20,470 nucleotides of DNA from an uncultured Emergencia sp. (GCA_937997955.1 CALLDR010000006.1:1-20470), one strand, 5' to 3'. Shown: positions 1 through 7,985, counted from the stretch's first letter. The notes: generated by a model not told the origin, from the letters alone. Translations and numbers: made by a program.

Positions 1-480
1 CAACCAGCGGTCACATCATCGGCTCTGTCTTCCGCTCCGCTCGCTTTCGCTCGCTCCGCCTCGCCAATCGCCGTGATGTTTCGCAGGTAACCTACCTACG
101 GCTCTTCTGCACTCGCGCTACGCGCGGGCTTGCACTGCTCAGCCAGTCCAGTCGCTGGCTTGCGCCGCCAGCCAGCCCAGCCGCGGGCTTGCACCGTCCA
201 GTCAACCAGCGGTCACATCATCGGCTCTGTCTTCCGCTCCGCTCGCTTTCGCTCGCTTCGCCTCGTCAATCGCCGTGATGTTTCGCAGGTGACCTACCTG
301 CGATTCTTCTGCACCCGTGCTACGCGCGGGCTTGCGCCGCCCAGTCAGCCCAGCTGCGGGCTTCCATCGCCCAGTCAACCAGCGGTCACATCATCGGCTC
401 TGTCTTCCGCTCCGCTCGCGTTCGCTCGCTCCGCCTCGCCAGTCGCCGTGATGTTTCGCAGGTGACCTACCTGCGATTCT
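1..480. repeat. Nested long repeat: three ~125-bp core copies with 29-30-bp sub-repeats
   Basis: Core copies begin at 1, 203 and 376 with the same opening (CAACCAGCGGTCACATCATC) and run about 105-125 bases with few differences; the third copy diverges near 480. Between cores lie shorter sub-repeats marked by GGGCTTGC-like words at 126, 156 and 185 (three after copy 1) and at 328 and 358 (two after copy 2). The core spacing of 202 versus 173 bases therefore differs by one 29-base sub-unit. Each core ends in an inverted repeat, CGCAGGT/ACCTGCG, intact at 284-302 and 457-475 and damaged in copy 1. The array starts exactly at the window edge, so it probably continues upstream. It lies downstream of the HIT gene. 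The open frames across it change or stop between copies, so I do not call a gene here. Confidence 0.85.
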
Positions 481-490
481 CATTCGCCTC

Positions 491-514
491 TAAAATGCCT
501 CCGCATTTGGAGGC
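491..514 (-). terminator. Weak rho-independent terminator after the HIT gene
   Basis: Reading the minus strand, GCCTCC and GGAGGC form a 6-bp stem around a 6-base loop, followed by ATTTTA. It starts 18 bases after the HIT stop codon. The U-tract is short, so termination may be partial. Confidence 0.5.
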
Positions 515-532
515 TCTGACAATCGGGTTAGG

Positions 533-874
533 TCAACCCGGTGGCCAGGTCAGTTTGCGCTTTCCTAAAATATGGAAATGCAGATGTTTCACTGTCTGGA
601 ACGCGTCTTCACCGTTGTTGCTGACGACTCTGTAGCCGTTTTCCAGGCCAAGATCGGCAGCGATCTCGTGGATCTTGAACATGATATAGCCCAGCAGCTC
701 CTGATCCTCTTCCTTCACATCGTCCAGAGAAGCGATGTGCTTCTTCGGAATGACCAGAACGTGGACCGGCGCCTGCGGATCCAGATCGTGGAACGCGATG
801 AGCTTGTCGTCTTCGTAAGCCACGGTGGACGGAATGTCATGTCCCGCAATACCGCAAAATATACAATCAGCCAT
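533..874 (-). CDS. HIT-family nucleotide-binding protein (HinT-like)
   Basis: A 113-residue protein, the usual size of bacterial HinT proteins, which hydrolyse purine nucleoside phosphoramidates and related AMP conjugates in the cytoplasm. The histidine triad HLHFHILG is at residues 97-104, with His99 the expected nucleophile. An N-terminal Cys4-x2-Cys7 pair fits the zinc site seen in many members. The C-terminus (GKRKLTWPPG) resembles the HinT tail, though the family usually has GGR or GGRxM where this has GKR. The ATG overlaps the mtaB stop by 8 bases (ATGGCTGA), so the gene is probably translated by coupling to mtaB. The family call is firm; the physiological substrate cannot be read from sequence. 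Confidence 0.93.
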   Translation of the reverse strand: MADCIFCGIAGHDIPSTVAYEDDKLIAFHDLDPQAPVHVLVIPKKHIASLDDVKEEDQELLGYIMFKIHEIAADLGLENGYRVVSNNGEDAFQTVKHLHFHILGKRKLTWPPG

Positions 875-2171
875 TTATGATCTCTCCTTTCATGCCATCT
901 CTGTATTTTTCTAAAAGCTTTACATCGTAAAACTGATTTAGCATCTCCTCGCCGCCCGCGGCATACGTTTTCACATAGTTGTCCGTATACCCGGTCAGCA
1001 GACCGTCCCCGGTCGTCTCCTCGAACAGGACCCTGCGCACCGCGCCCTGGCACCTCTCGTAGAAGCGCCCCGCGTCCGCCTCAGCCTTTTCCATCAAAGC
1101 CTGGCTTCGCTGGTTTTTCACGTCGCCGGATACCTGATCCGGCATGTCCGCCGCAGGCGTCCCTTTGCGCCGTGAATACTTGAACGCGTGGACCCTGCAG
1201 AATCCAGCCTCGTCGATGATGGACAGGCTGTCCGAAAAATCTTCAGGAGTCTCCCCCGGAAAGCCGCATATGATATCCGTCGTCACTCCGTACAGAGGAT
1301 CAAAATCCTGCAGCACGCGGACGATGTCCAGATAATCCGCCCGGCTGTAACGGCGGTTCATCCGGCGAAGCACCGCGTCGGATCCGCTCTGAATGGACAG
1401 GTGCAGATGCGGGCACAGCTTTTTGTAGGCCAGAAGCCCTTTGACGTATTCCGCGTTGATCACCGTAGGTTCCAGCGAACTGAGCCGGATACGGAAATCC
1501 CCGGGCAGAGCGTCAAGTCTGGCGATCAGCGGCGCGATGCCGCCATAACCCAGGTCAGTGCCGTACAGCGCCGTATTGATGCCGGTCAGGATCAATTCTT
1601 TAAAGCCCTTTGCCAGAAGTCCTTCGGCCTCGGCAAGGACCTCATCAAGAGGACGGCTCCGCACCTTTCCTCTCGCGTAAGGAATGATGCAGTAGGAACA
1701 AAACCGGTTGCAGCCCTCCTGAATCTTGATATAGGCGCGGGTGCGGCTTTCCATGGAAGTGATGATGCCGCAGGACTGATAGGTATCCAGCTCTTCATAC
1801 GTCCGGATGTGGCGTTCCGTCTGTCCCGCCTCCCTGCGGTAATTCTCGATATAAGCCAGCAGGTTCTGCTTTTCATCGGTGCCTGCCACGATATCCACGC
1901 CTTCGATCTGGCTGACCTCGTCGGGACTGACCTGAGCATAGCAGCCGGTGACAGCGACCATCGCCTCCGGATTGACCCGCTTCATGCGGCGGATATACTG
2001 GCGGGACTTCCGGTCCGCCAGATTTGTTACAGTACATGTATTAATCACATAGGCGTCCGCAAAGTCCTCTTCACCGGCAATCGTGTGGCCTGCCGCAGCA
2101 AACTGCTCCTTCATGGCCTCCGTTTCATACTGGTTGACCTTGCAGCCCAGTGTGTGGAATGCAATCTTCAT
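867..2171 (-). CDS. mtaB: tRNA t6A37 methylthiotransferase MtaB
   Basis: A 434-residue radical-SAM methylthiotransferase that converts t6A to ms2t6A at position 37 of ANN-decoding tRNAs. The N-terminal UPF0004 domain carries the auxiliary-cluster cysteines Cys10, Cys46 and Cys77. The radical-SAM motif CNRFCSYC places Cys154, Cys158 and Cys161. The length and the opening MKIAFHTLGCKVNQYETEAM are typical of MtaB and differ from MiaB and RimO. The ATG at 2171 is preceded by a strong GGGAGGAG ribosome binding site. It is first in a two-gene unit with the HIT gene, which it overlaps. Nothing is missing or odd in the protein. The C-terminus carries the expected TRAM-like extension. Confidence 0.95.
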   Translation of the reverse strand: MKIAFHTLGCKVNQYETEAMKEQFAAAGHTIAGEEDFADAYVINTCTVTNLADRKSRQYIRRMKRVNPEAMVAVTGCYAQVSPDEVSQIEGVDIVAGTDEKQNLLAYIENYRREAGQTERHIRTYEELDTYQSCGIITSMESRTRAYIKIQEGCNRFCSYCIIPYARGKVRSRPLDEVLAEAEGLLAKGFKELILTGINTALYGTDLGYGGIAPLIARLDALPGDFRIRLSSLEPTVINAEYVKGLLAYKKLCPHLHLSIQSGSDAVLRRMNRRYSRADYLDIVRVLQDFDPLYGVTTDIICGFPGETPEDFSDSLSIIDEAGFCRVHAFKYSRRKGTPAADMPDQVSGDVKNQRSQALMEKAEADAGRFYERCQGAVRRVLFEETTGDGLLTGYTDNYVKTYAAGGEEMLNQFYDVKLLEKYRDGMKGEIING

Positions 2172-2191
2172 CTTTCAATCTCCTCCCTTAA

Positions 2192-2220
2192 ATAGTACAA
2201 CCTTTTTTCCATTTCTTCAA
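2192..2220 (-). promoter_or_regulatory. Candidate sigma-A promoter of mtaB
   Basis: On the minus strand, TTGAAG (2220-2215) and TACTAT (2197-2192) are 17 bases apart. The implied 5' leader is very short, ending almost at the ribosome binding site, so this is plausible but not certain. Confidence 0.45.
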
Positions 2221-2278
2221 GAATAATCTTCGCTGCCGTCCGATATATTGTCATGAAGAATCACGATATGAACCCTCA

Positions 2279-2394
2279 AAAGTTTGGCATTTCGTTTGGC
2301 AAATTCGCTAAATACTGCGTTTTTACCAAACAAAACCGCGAAAGTTTGGCATTTCGTTTGGTATCTCAGCAAAAATCCGCGTTTTTACCAAACC
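2279..2394. repeat. Duplicated 62-bp element with GTTTGG/CCAAAC inverted parts
   Basis: Two copies start at 2279 and 2341. Both share AAAGTTTGGCATTTCGTTTGG at the left and GCGTTTTTACCAAAC at the right, with divergent middles. In the second copy GTTTGGTA (2356-2363) pairs with TACCAAAC (2386-2393), and AAAAA/TTTTT can pair inside, giving a stem-loop. The element fills the gap between divergent mtaB and the M23-NodB gene. It could be a pair of regulator sites or a leader structure. No known motif is recognised. Confidence 0.7.
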
Positions 2395-2434
2395 GACAGG
2401 CCTGACAAACCGGCAGGCCCGGAAAATCCGGCGA

Positions 2435-2451
2435 GCCCAGCCAAACTGGGC
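2435..2451 (+). other. Perfect hairpin in the leader of the M23-NodB gene
   Basis: GCCCAG (2435-2440) and CTGGGC (2446-2451) flank a CCAAA loop, 22 bases before the start codon and just ahead of the ribosome binding site. There is no U-tract, so it is not a terminator. It may affect translation or mRNA stability. Confidence 0.4.
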
Positions 2452-2473
2452 CAACCCCCGAAAGGATTTCTCT

Positions 2474-4222
2474 ATGTTAAAGAAGTTTTTCTCCCTTTTT
2501 CTCATATGCCTGCTGGTCTGTACCATCGTCAGCGAGCGGGGCCCCGCGGGGCTAGCCGTTACCGCGGCCGAAGACAGCAGTACAGGCCGGGACCTGATCA
2601 AATGGGTCGACTTCGACGTTTCCTACGAAGCCCTGAAAGACGCCATGAACCTGGACATCGAAACTTGGGATCAGGATCTGCACATCAGCTGGGTCGATTC
2701 CCTCGCCTATCTGGCCGCCAGATACGGCGGCAGCTTTGACGGCTACAGCAAAACAGACCTGACCGCCCTGGCCGAAGCCCTGCAGAGCGGCATGTCCATG
2801 GAAGAACTGACCAGGGACATGAAGTCCTACGACTACTACAACCAGGCCTATACCGCCGTCATCGGCGGCTTCCTGGGCCTTCGGGAAGACGGAAGCTACG
2901 GCCTCACCGCCTGTTCCCCCATCGCGGAGGGCTATGGATACACCGACAGCGACGACTTCGGCAACGGACGCAGCTACGGCTTCGCCCGCAAGCACCTGGG
3001 CCACGACATGTTCTGCTCCGTCGGCACCCCGGTCATCGCCGTAGAAGACGGCAAAGTAGAGGCCCTGGGCTGGAACCAGTACGGCGGCTGGCGCATCGGC
3101 ATCCGCAGCCATGACGGCGCCCGCTACTATTACTACGCCCACCTGCGCAAAGACGCGCCCTACGCCAAAGACCTGAAGATCGGCAGCACCGTCCAGGCCG
3201 GCCAGCTGATCGGCTACGCGGGCCAGACCGGCTACAGCCTCAAAGAAAACGTCAACAACATCAACGTCCCCCACCTCCACTTCGGCATGCAGCTGATCTT
3301 CGACGAGTCCCAGAAAGAATGCAACTCCGAAATCTGGATCGACACCTACGCCCTGATCCGCCTGCTGTCCAGCCACCGCTCCTCCGGCGTCACCGAAGAT
3401 CAAAGGGTGTCCGTCGAGGCGCCGTCCCAGACGTCCACGGCTGCGGCGTCAGATACCTCTGCCGATACTGCCCAGGTTCCCATACTCATGTATCACGGCC
3501 TGACCACCAAGGCCAGCCAGGTCAACGACTACTTTATCCCCGCCGAGACCTTTGAAGACGACGCGGCGTGGCTGAAAGAGCACGGATATACCGCCGTCAC
3601 TATGCAGGAGCTCATTGACTTCGTCTACGACAAGACCGGCAAAGAGAGCCTGCCCGAAAAACCCGTCGTCATCACCTTCGACGACGGCTACTACAACAAC
3701 CATAAATACGCCACGCCCGTTCTGAAAAAATACGGCATGAAAGCCGTCCTGTCCGTCATCGGCCAGGCCTGCGAGGACGCTTCCCAAGATGCGTACCGGG
3801 CCGAGGACTACTGCAACGTGACCTGGAGCCAGCTTCGGGAAATGGCCGCTTCCGGCCTGTGGGAAATACAGAACCATACTTATGATCTGCACGATATCAA
3901 AGACGGACGAAAAGGAGCCAGAATGAAAACAGGCGAATCCCTGTCCGCCTACGAAAAGGTTCTGCAGGACGACCTGAGCAAGCTGCAGGCAAAGCTGCAG
4001 ACGACCACCGGCGTCGCTCCCACCACCTTCACCTGGCCCTACGGCGCCTATACCAAGGAAAGCCGGGACCTGCTGGAAGAGCTGGGGTTTCAGGCCACCT
4101 TAAGCTGCCGCAGCGGAGTCAATACTCTGACAAAGGGAGATCCGGAAAGCCTGTATCTGCTGAAACGAAATATCAGAAAGCCAGGCGTTTCCATAGAAAG
4201 CATCATGGCGGAACTATCGTGA
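2474..4222 (+). CDS. Secreted M23 peptidase fused to NodB polysaccharide deacetylase
   Basis: A 582-residue exported cell-wall enzyme. A signal peptide or membrane anchor covers residues 1-32 (two lysines, then a hydrophobic stretch). Residues about 36-150 are the N-terminal region that accompanies this clostridial M23 family. The M23 domain (about 150-300) has zinc ligands in HLGHD (His174, Asp178) and HLHFG (His269), with His223 in YAHL. A Ser/Thr/Ala-rich linker (302-334) leads to a NodB domain (335-582): TFDDGY with Asp403-Asp404, HTYDLH with His468 and His473, and WPYGAY at 521-526. The first half would cut peptide crosslinks. The second would remove acetyl groups from an amino sugar, probably in peptidoglycan. 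The M23 part alone matches the usual full-length protein, so the deacetylase looks like a C-terminal addition. The ATG follows AAAGGA by 7 bases. Confidence 0.9.
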   Translation: MLKKFFSLFLICLLVCTIVSERGPAGLAVTAAEDSSTGRDLIKWVDFDVSYEALKDAMNLDIETWDQDLHISWVDSLAYLAARYGGSFDGYSKTDLTALAEALQSGMSMEELTRDMKSYDYYNQAYTAVIGGFLGLREDGSYGLTACSPIAEGYGYTDSDDFGNGRSYGFARKHLGHDMFCSVGTPVIAVEDGKVEALGWNQYGGWRIGIRSHDGARYYYYAHLRKDAPYAKDLKIGSTVQAGQLIGYAGQTGYSLKENVNNINVPHLHFGMQLIFDESQKECNSEIWIDTYALIRLLSSHRSSGVTEDQRVSVEAPSQTSTAAASDTSADTAQVPILMYHGLTTKASQVNDYFIPAETFEDDAAWLKEHGYTAVTMQELIDFVYDKTGKESLPEKPVVITFDDGYYNNHKYATPVLKKYGMKAVLSVIGQACEDASQDAYRAEDYCNVTWSQLREMAASGLWEIQNHTYDLHDIKDGRKGARMKTGESLSAYEKVLQDDLSKLQAKLQTTTGVAPTTFTWPYGAYTKESRDLLEELGFQATLSCRSGVNTLTKGDPESLYLLKRNIRKPGVSIESIMAELS

Positions 4223-4260
4223 CGAAGAGCTCCATGAAAAAACAGTCCAAAAAAGTTACA

Positions 4261-4285
4261 GGGAGCCTTTTGGACAAAGGCTCCC
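4261..4285 (-). terminator. Strong hairpin between convergent genes, probable terminator
   Basis: GGGAGCCTTT and AAAGGCTCCC form a perfect 10-bp stem with a 5-base loop. On the minus strand a run of six T follows after a 6-base gap (4254-4249), which suits the regulator transcript. On the plus strand it lies 38 bases after the M23-NodB stop but has no U-tract. Confidence 0.5.
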
Positions 4286-4317
4286 AATGTAAGGGGGATT
4301 AGCAAGTTTATCTTGCT

Positions 4318-4380
4318 TTGCAGTGTGTTGTGTGTGATGTGTGTGTTGTGTGTATGTTGAATGACATCTCTATCATTCAA
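4318..4380. repeat. TG-rich simple sequence and adjoining inverted repeat
   Basis: Bases 4322-4358 are almost pure TG with scattered changes (TGTGTTG, TGTGTGATG). Next to it TTGAATGA (4357-4364) and TCATTCAA (4373-4380) form a perfect 8-bp inverted repeat around an 8-base loop. Both lie in the gap between convergent genes. No function is evident. Confidence 0.6.
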
Positions 4381-4427
4381 TGCCAGTATAGAACACACCG
4401 GTTACTTTTAGGTTATTTTTCTTCCTC

Positions 4428-5666
4428 TTATTTCGTCAATTTTCCAAAGGCGTCAATAAAAAGTGACGACTCCACCGGGACGGCGTGATACACCACGAAA
4501 ATGCGGCTTTCCGTTTTCTTTTGATCAAAGTGATCCCGTATCCTTCGTGAGACCTCTCTGGCACGTTTTTCTGAAATATTCTCCAGCAGCACGGCAAACT
4601 GGCTGGCGCTGGCGCGGCAGAATACATCGCTGCTCCGCAGCCCGAAGGCCAGCGCTTCCCCCAGAAGCTGGACATGGCTCTTCCGGGTCTCCTTTGATAC
4701 GGGGGTTCCCTTCTGCGCGCCCAGAGAGTACACGCAGAGATAAGAGCTTTCCACTGCCTGGTCCAGCCGCCGGGCCATGAGCCGGTAGATCTGTCTGAAC
4801 TCGCCGTACTCCACGAAGAAGGCGGCATCGCTGGCTCCCTTCTCCCGCAGGTCCCGCTGGATCTCCTCGGCGGACAGATAGCCCTTCGGCTTCCGCTTCA
4901 AGATGTCCCGATAAGCCGATTCAAAGCGGGCGTCCAGCCTGGTGCCGAACTCATTGTTCATGACCTTTTGGGCCTCTTTGTACATATCCGACGCCGCACT
5001 GTAGTTTTCCAAAAAAGTATAGCAGCGGATAATATAGTAGTAAAAGTCCTCCGAATAGGGCTGGATCAGGAGTGCGTTCTTGCAGAGGTCGATGACCCTC
5101 TGGTACTCGCCCTTTTCCATCAGCAGGCCGGCCAGCGTGCGCACCGCCGTTTCATACCGCTCGTAATAGTGGGTCTGAATCGGCATGGCCCAGTTGCCCC
5201 TTTTCGGCTCCACGTAGATATTCCCTTTATAGCAGGCTACCGCGGAAAGCAGCAGTTCTGTCTTCTCCTCGTCTCCCTCGCAGTCTCTGGCCCTTTCCAG
5301 ATAGCGGTCAAAGGTATCAATATCCAATCTATACGGCGCCGCCGTGTTGAGGCAGTATCCGCCGTCAGCCGTCAGGATCAGGTCCTTGCCCGGTATGCCT
5401 CCCAGGCTGTCCAGCTCCCTGCGCAGCTTGAACACCAGCACCTTCAGAGAATTTGCCGGGTTGGACACGTCTATCTCCGGCCAGAGCCGGTCGATCAGCT
5501 CATCTTGGGGCACGATCCTGCCGCTGTTGAGGACGAGATATTTGAACAGGGTCCACATCTTGCCCGACTTAGCGTGATAGGTCCCCATACCGATTTCCTT
5601 TTCTCCATACCGCACGGTCACACCACCCAGCAGCTGGATTTCCAAACATTTGCACATATCACACAC
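4428..5666 (-). CDS. BTAD/SARP-like transcriptional regulator with degenerate GGDEF-like C-terminus
   Basis: About 410 residues in three parts. Residues 8-110 form an OmpR/SARP-type winged helix. Residues 117-255 form a bacterial transcriptional activation domain of TPR-like helices (DIDTFDRYLERA; a repeat with QPYSEDFYYYIIRCY). Residues about 280-400 look like a diguanylate-cyclase fold whose active site has decayed: SDVFCRASASQFAVLL stands where SDxxxRYGGDEFxxLL is expected. The protein should bind DNA; the last domain probably binds a ligand or partner, not make c-di-GMP. The start is uncertain: GTG at 5666 has AAAGG only 3 bases upstream, while ATG at 5657 has it 12 bases upstream. The gene begins 21 bases after the murE stop and is probably co-transcribed with it. 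The target genes are unknown. Confidence 0.85.
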   Translation of the reverse strand: MCDMCKCLEIQLLGGVTVRYGEKEIGMGTYHAKSGKMWTLFKYLVLNSGRIVPQDELIDRLWPEIDVSNPANSLKVLVFKLRRELDSLGGIPGKDLILTADGGYCLNTAAPYRLDIDTFDRYLERARDCEGDEEKTELLLSAVACYKGNIYVEPKRGNWAMPIQTHYYERYETAVRTLAGLLMEKGEYQRVIDLCKNALLIQPYSEDFYYYIIRCYTFLENYSAASDMYKEAQKVMNNEFGTRLDARFESAYRDILKRKPKGYLSAEEIQRDLREKGASDAAFFVEYGEFRQIYRLMARRLDQAVESSYLCVYSLGAQKGTPVSKETRKSHVQLLGEALAFGLRSSDVFCRASASQFAVLLENISEKRAREVSRRIRDHFDQKKTESRIFVVYHAVPVESSLFIDAFGKLTK

Positions 5667-5687
5667 AAACCTTTCTATGCCGCGGTC

Positions 5688-7124
5688 TTACCGTTCTTCC
5701 ATCAAAGCCCGCAGCGCCTTTCTTGCCGCGGCGTGGTCGCCCATCCACGGCCTTCTTCCTTCTTCGTAATACATATACGGCTCATCGCCTTTTCCTAAAA
5801 TCAGCAGGCAGTCGCCCTTTGACGCCGCCTTCACCGCGGCCTCGATGGCCTCGTACCGGTCTTCGACGAACACGGATTTTTCCGCGCCGGCGCCCTCTAT
5901 GATCGATCTGGCGATATCCTCAGCCCTTTCATTCCGCGGATCCTCCTCGGTAACAAAGACCTTCCGGCAGTACTTTCCGGCGATCTCGCCCAGCACCTTC
6001 CGCTTCACCTTGTCCCTCTTTCCCGCGCAGCCGAACACGGTATAGATATGGCCGTCAGCGATCTCTCTGGCGTACTGGAAGATCTTTTCAAAGCCGTCCG
6101 GCGTATGGGCGTAGTCCACGATGACGGTAAAATCCTGTCCCTCCTCGATCAGCTCCATGCGCCCGTCCACCTGGGAAATATGCGTCAGCCGCGGAAGCAT
6201 GTCCTCGATTTCCATGCCTGTCTGATGCATGGCGGCGATGGCCCCCAGCAGATTGTAGATGTTGTACCTGGCGGCCAGATTGGTTCTGACCGGATAGCGT
6301 CTGCCTCCGCAGACCAGGGTAAAGGACGTGCCGTGGACCGAAAGGACAAGATCCTCCGCCCGGTAGTCCGCGTCGGCGTCCATGCCGTAGCTGACGCAGC
6401 GGCAGCCGGCGCACTTCACCAGCTCTCCGTAGCTGAGGTCGTCAGCGTTGAGCACGGCCACGCCGTCAGCCTTCATATTCCGGAAGAGGAGCTGCTTTGC
6501 CTCGAAATACGCTTCCATGGTCTTGTGATAGTCCAGATGGTCATAGGTCAGGTTGGTAAAGACGGCCACATCAAAGTCCACCGAATCCACCCGGCCCATG
6601 GCAAGACCGTGGGAGCTGACCTCCATGGCTACCGCCTTCATGCCGTGCTCCACCATTTCACGCAGATTCTGATGGATCTCGATGGCGTCAGGCGTGGTCA
6701 GACTCGGAATTTTGCTCACGCTGCCGTAGCGGACGGCGATGGTTCCCATATAGCCGCAGGGCGCCTTTTGTTCGTAGACGTCCCTGATGATGCTGGTCGT
6801 AGTGGTCTTTCCATTGGTGCCGGTAACGCCGAATACGGTCATCTGCCTGCTGGGCTGCCCGTTGAACAGGTCGCAGACCCGGTTCAGCTCACGATTCACG
6901 TCTTCCGCTCTGACATAGGCCACGCCCGGCAGCCGGTCCAGATCGTCAGAGTGGACCACGGCACGGGCCCCGGCCTGGCAGGCTTTGTCCGCGAAACGGT
7001 GGCCGTCAGCCTCCAGACCCTTCAGGCAGAAAAACAGATCGCCTTCCTTTGCCTTTCTGGAGTCGATGCACAGTCCCTTTATTTCCACTGCAGGCGCTCC
7101 TGCAAACAGTTCTGATAACAGCAT
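5688..7124 (-). CDS. murE: MurE, UDP-MurNAc-tripeptide synthetase
   Basis: A 478-residue Mur ligase that adds the third amino acid to UDP-MurNAc-L-Ala-D-Glu in the cytoplasm. The ATP loop GTNGKTT is at residues 102-108, the lysine that is carbamylated in the family is about residue 210 (EAKQLLF), and the central and C-terminal ligase domains are complete. The amino-acid selectivity motif reads EDPRNE (about 394-399), where meso-diaminopimelate enzymes usually have DNPR; the key Arg and Glu are kept, so diaminopimelate is the likely substrate. I choose the ATG at 7124 because AGGAGG lies 7 bases upstream. A longer frame to 7190 would overlap nadE. The start is 28 bases after the nadE stop, so the two are one transcript. 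Confidence 0.93.
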   Translation of the reverse strand: MLLSELFAGAPAVEIKGLCIDSRKAKEGDLFFCLKGLEADGHRFADKACQAGARAVVHSDDLDRLPGVAYVRAEDVNRELNRVCDLFNGQPSRQMTVFGVTGTNGKTTTTSIIRDVYEQKAPCGYMGTIAVRYGSVSKIPSLTTPDAIEIHQNLREMVEHGMKAVAMEVSSHGLAMGRVDSVDFDVAVFTNLTYDHLDYHKTMEAYFEAKQLLFRNMKADGVAVLNADDLSYGELVKCAGCRCVSYGMDADADYRAEDLVLSVHGTSFTLVCGGRRYPVRTNLAARYNIYNLLGAIAAMHQTGMEIEDMLPRLTHISQVDGRMELIEEGQDFTVIVDYAHTPDGFEKIFQYAREIADGHIYTVFGCAGKRDKVKRKVLGEIAGKYCRKVFVTEEDPRNERAEDIARSIIEGAGAEKSVFVEDRYEAIEAAVKAASKGDCLLILGKGDEPYMYYEEGRRPWMGDHAAARKALRALMEER

Positions 7125-7152
7125 ATGTCTTCCTCCTGCTCCCCAATTCCTC

Positions 7153-7917
7153 TTACTTATCTTCTGCCAAAACCGGCCCGTTATATTCAAAATGCGGCAT
7201 CAATTCCAATTTAAATTTATTCAGCCGCCGCTTCTGGTCAATCTTTGCCCTGGTCTCTTCATCGTCGCAGACGCCGGTGCGGATATATTCGTCCAGAGCC
7301 GCGTAGGTGAAGCCCAGGTTTTCCTCGTCGGTCAGACCGGACAGCCCGTCGATCGGCGTCTTTTCCACCAGCTTCTCAGGAAGTCCCAGCTCCCTGCCGA
7401 TGGCCTTGACCTCCTGCACGGTCAGCTTTGACAGAGGGCTGAAATCTCCCGCGCCGTCGCCGTATCTGGTCGCGTAGCCTACCCAGTCTTCCGAAAGATT
7501 GCAGGTGTTGGCCACTCTGCCGTTCATGGACTGGGCCACAGCGTAGGTAGCCGCCATCCGCAGTCTGGCCGGCAGGTTGGTTCTGGTCTGCTTGGTGATC
7601 TCCACCGACAGATCCTTTTCCAGCGCTCCCATCATGCCGTCAAAGCTGTCTTTGATGTTGATAATCGCGTGGTCGATGTTCAAGTGGGATACCAGCAGCT
7701 TGGACGCGTCGATATCCGCCTGCTCTCCGTTAGGCAGAAGCACGCCGAATACCCGGTCCCTGCCCAGGGCCTCCACACACAGGGCTGCCACCACGGAGCT
7801 GTCCTTACCGCCGCTGATGGCGACCACCGCCTTGCAGTCCCTGCCGTTTTCCTCGAAGAATTCCCGAATCCAGGCCACCACCTGATCTTTTACCGCCTTC
7901 GCGTCAAATTCATACAT
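7153..7917 (-). CDS. nadE: NAD synthetase NadE, ammonia-type
   Basis: A 254-residue N-type ATP pyrophosphatase that amidates deamido-NAD to NAD. The PP-loop SGGKDSS is at residues 35-41, and RTNLPARLRM and NTCNLSEDWVGYATRYGDGAGDF are conserved NadE blocks. There is no glutaminase domain, so the enzyme should use free ammonia. I choose the ATG at 7917, which follows AAGAGGTG. The frame is open upstream to a GTG at 7989, but that would add 24 lysine- and glutamate-rich residues not seen in the family. It lies between the nicotinamidase-like gene and murE, in line with an NAD salvage role. Confidence 0.93.
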   Translation of the reverse strand: MYEFDAKAVKDQVVAWIREFFEENGRDCKAVVAISGGKDSSVVAALCVEALGRDRVFGVLLPNGEQADIDASKLLVSHLNIDHAIINIKDSFDGMMGALEKDLSVEITKQTRTNLPARLRMAATYAVAQSMNGRVANTCNLSEDWVGYATRYGDGAGDFSPLSKLTVQEVKAIGRELGLPEKLVEKTPIDGLSGLTDEENLGFTYAALDEYIRTGVCDDEETRAKIDQKRRLNKFKLELMPHFEYNGPVLAEDK

Positions 7918-7985
7918 ATATTTCACCTCTTGCTCTTCTTTCTCTTTCTTCTGTTTCTTTCCGCTGTTTCGCGCTGAGTTTTCGC

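Noticed and set aside
130..465. Open plus-strand frame of 111 codons across the left repeat
   Set aside because: It runs through repeat units whose period is not a multiple of three, starts at TTG without a ribosome binding site, and has low-complexity Arg/Ser/Ala composition.
284..475. CRISPR or integron-type sites in the left repeat
   Set aside because: The repeats are too long and irregular for CRISPR, and no integrase or cas gene is visible.
1188..2195. Long plus-strand open frame of 335 codons
   Set aside because: It lies opposite mtaB, which has a full set of conserved cysteines; the plus-strand product shows no recognisable domain.
2552..3403. Minus-strand open frame of 283 codons, Val/Ala/Gly-rich
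   Set aside because: It is antisense to the M23 domain; the composition is the usual mirror of a GC-rich gene.
7125..7190. Longer start for MurE (22 extra residues)
   Set aside because: It would overlap nadE, and the ATG at 7124 has an excellent AGGAGG site and fits the family start.
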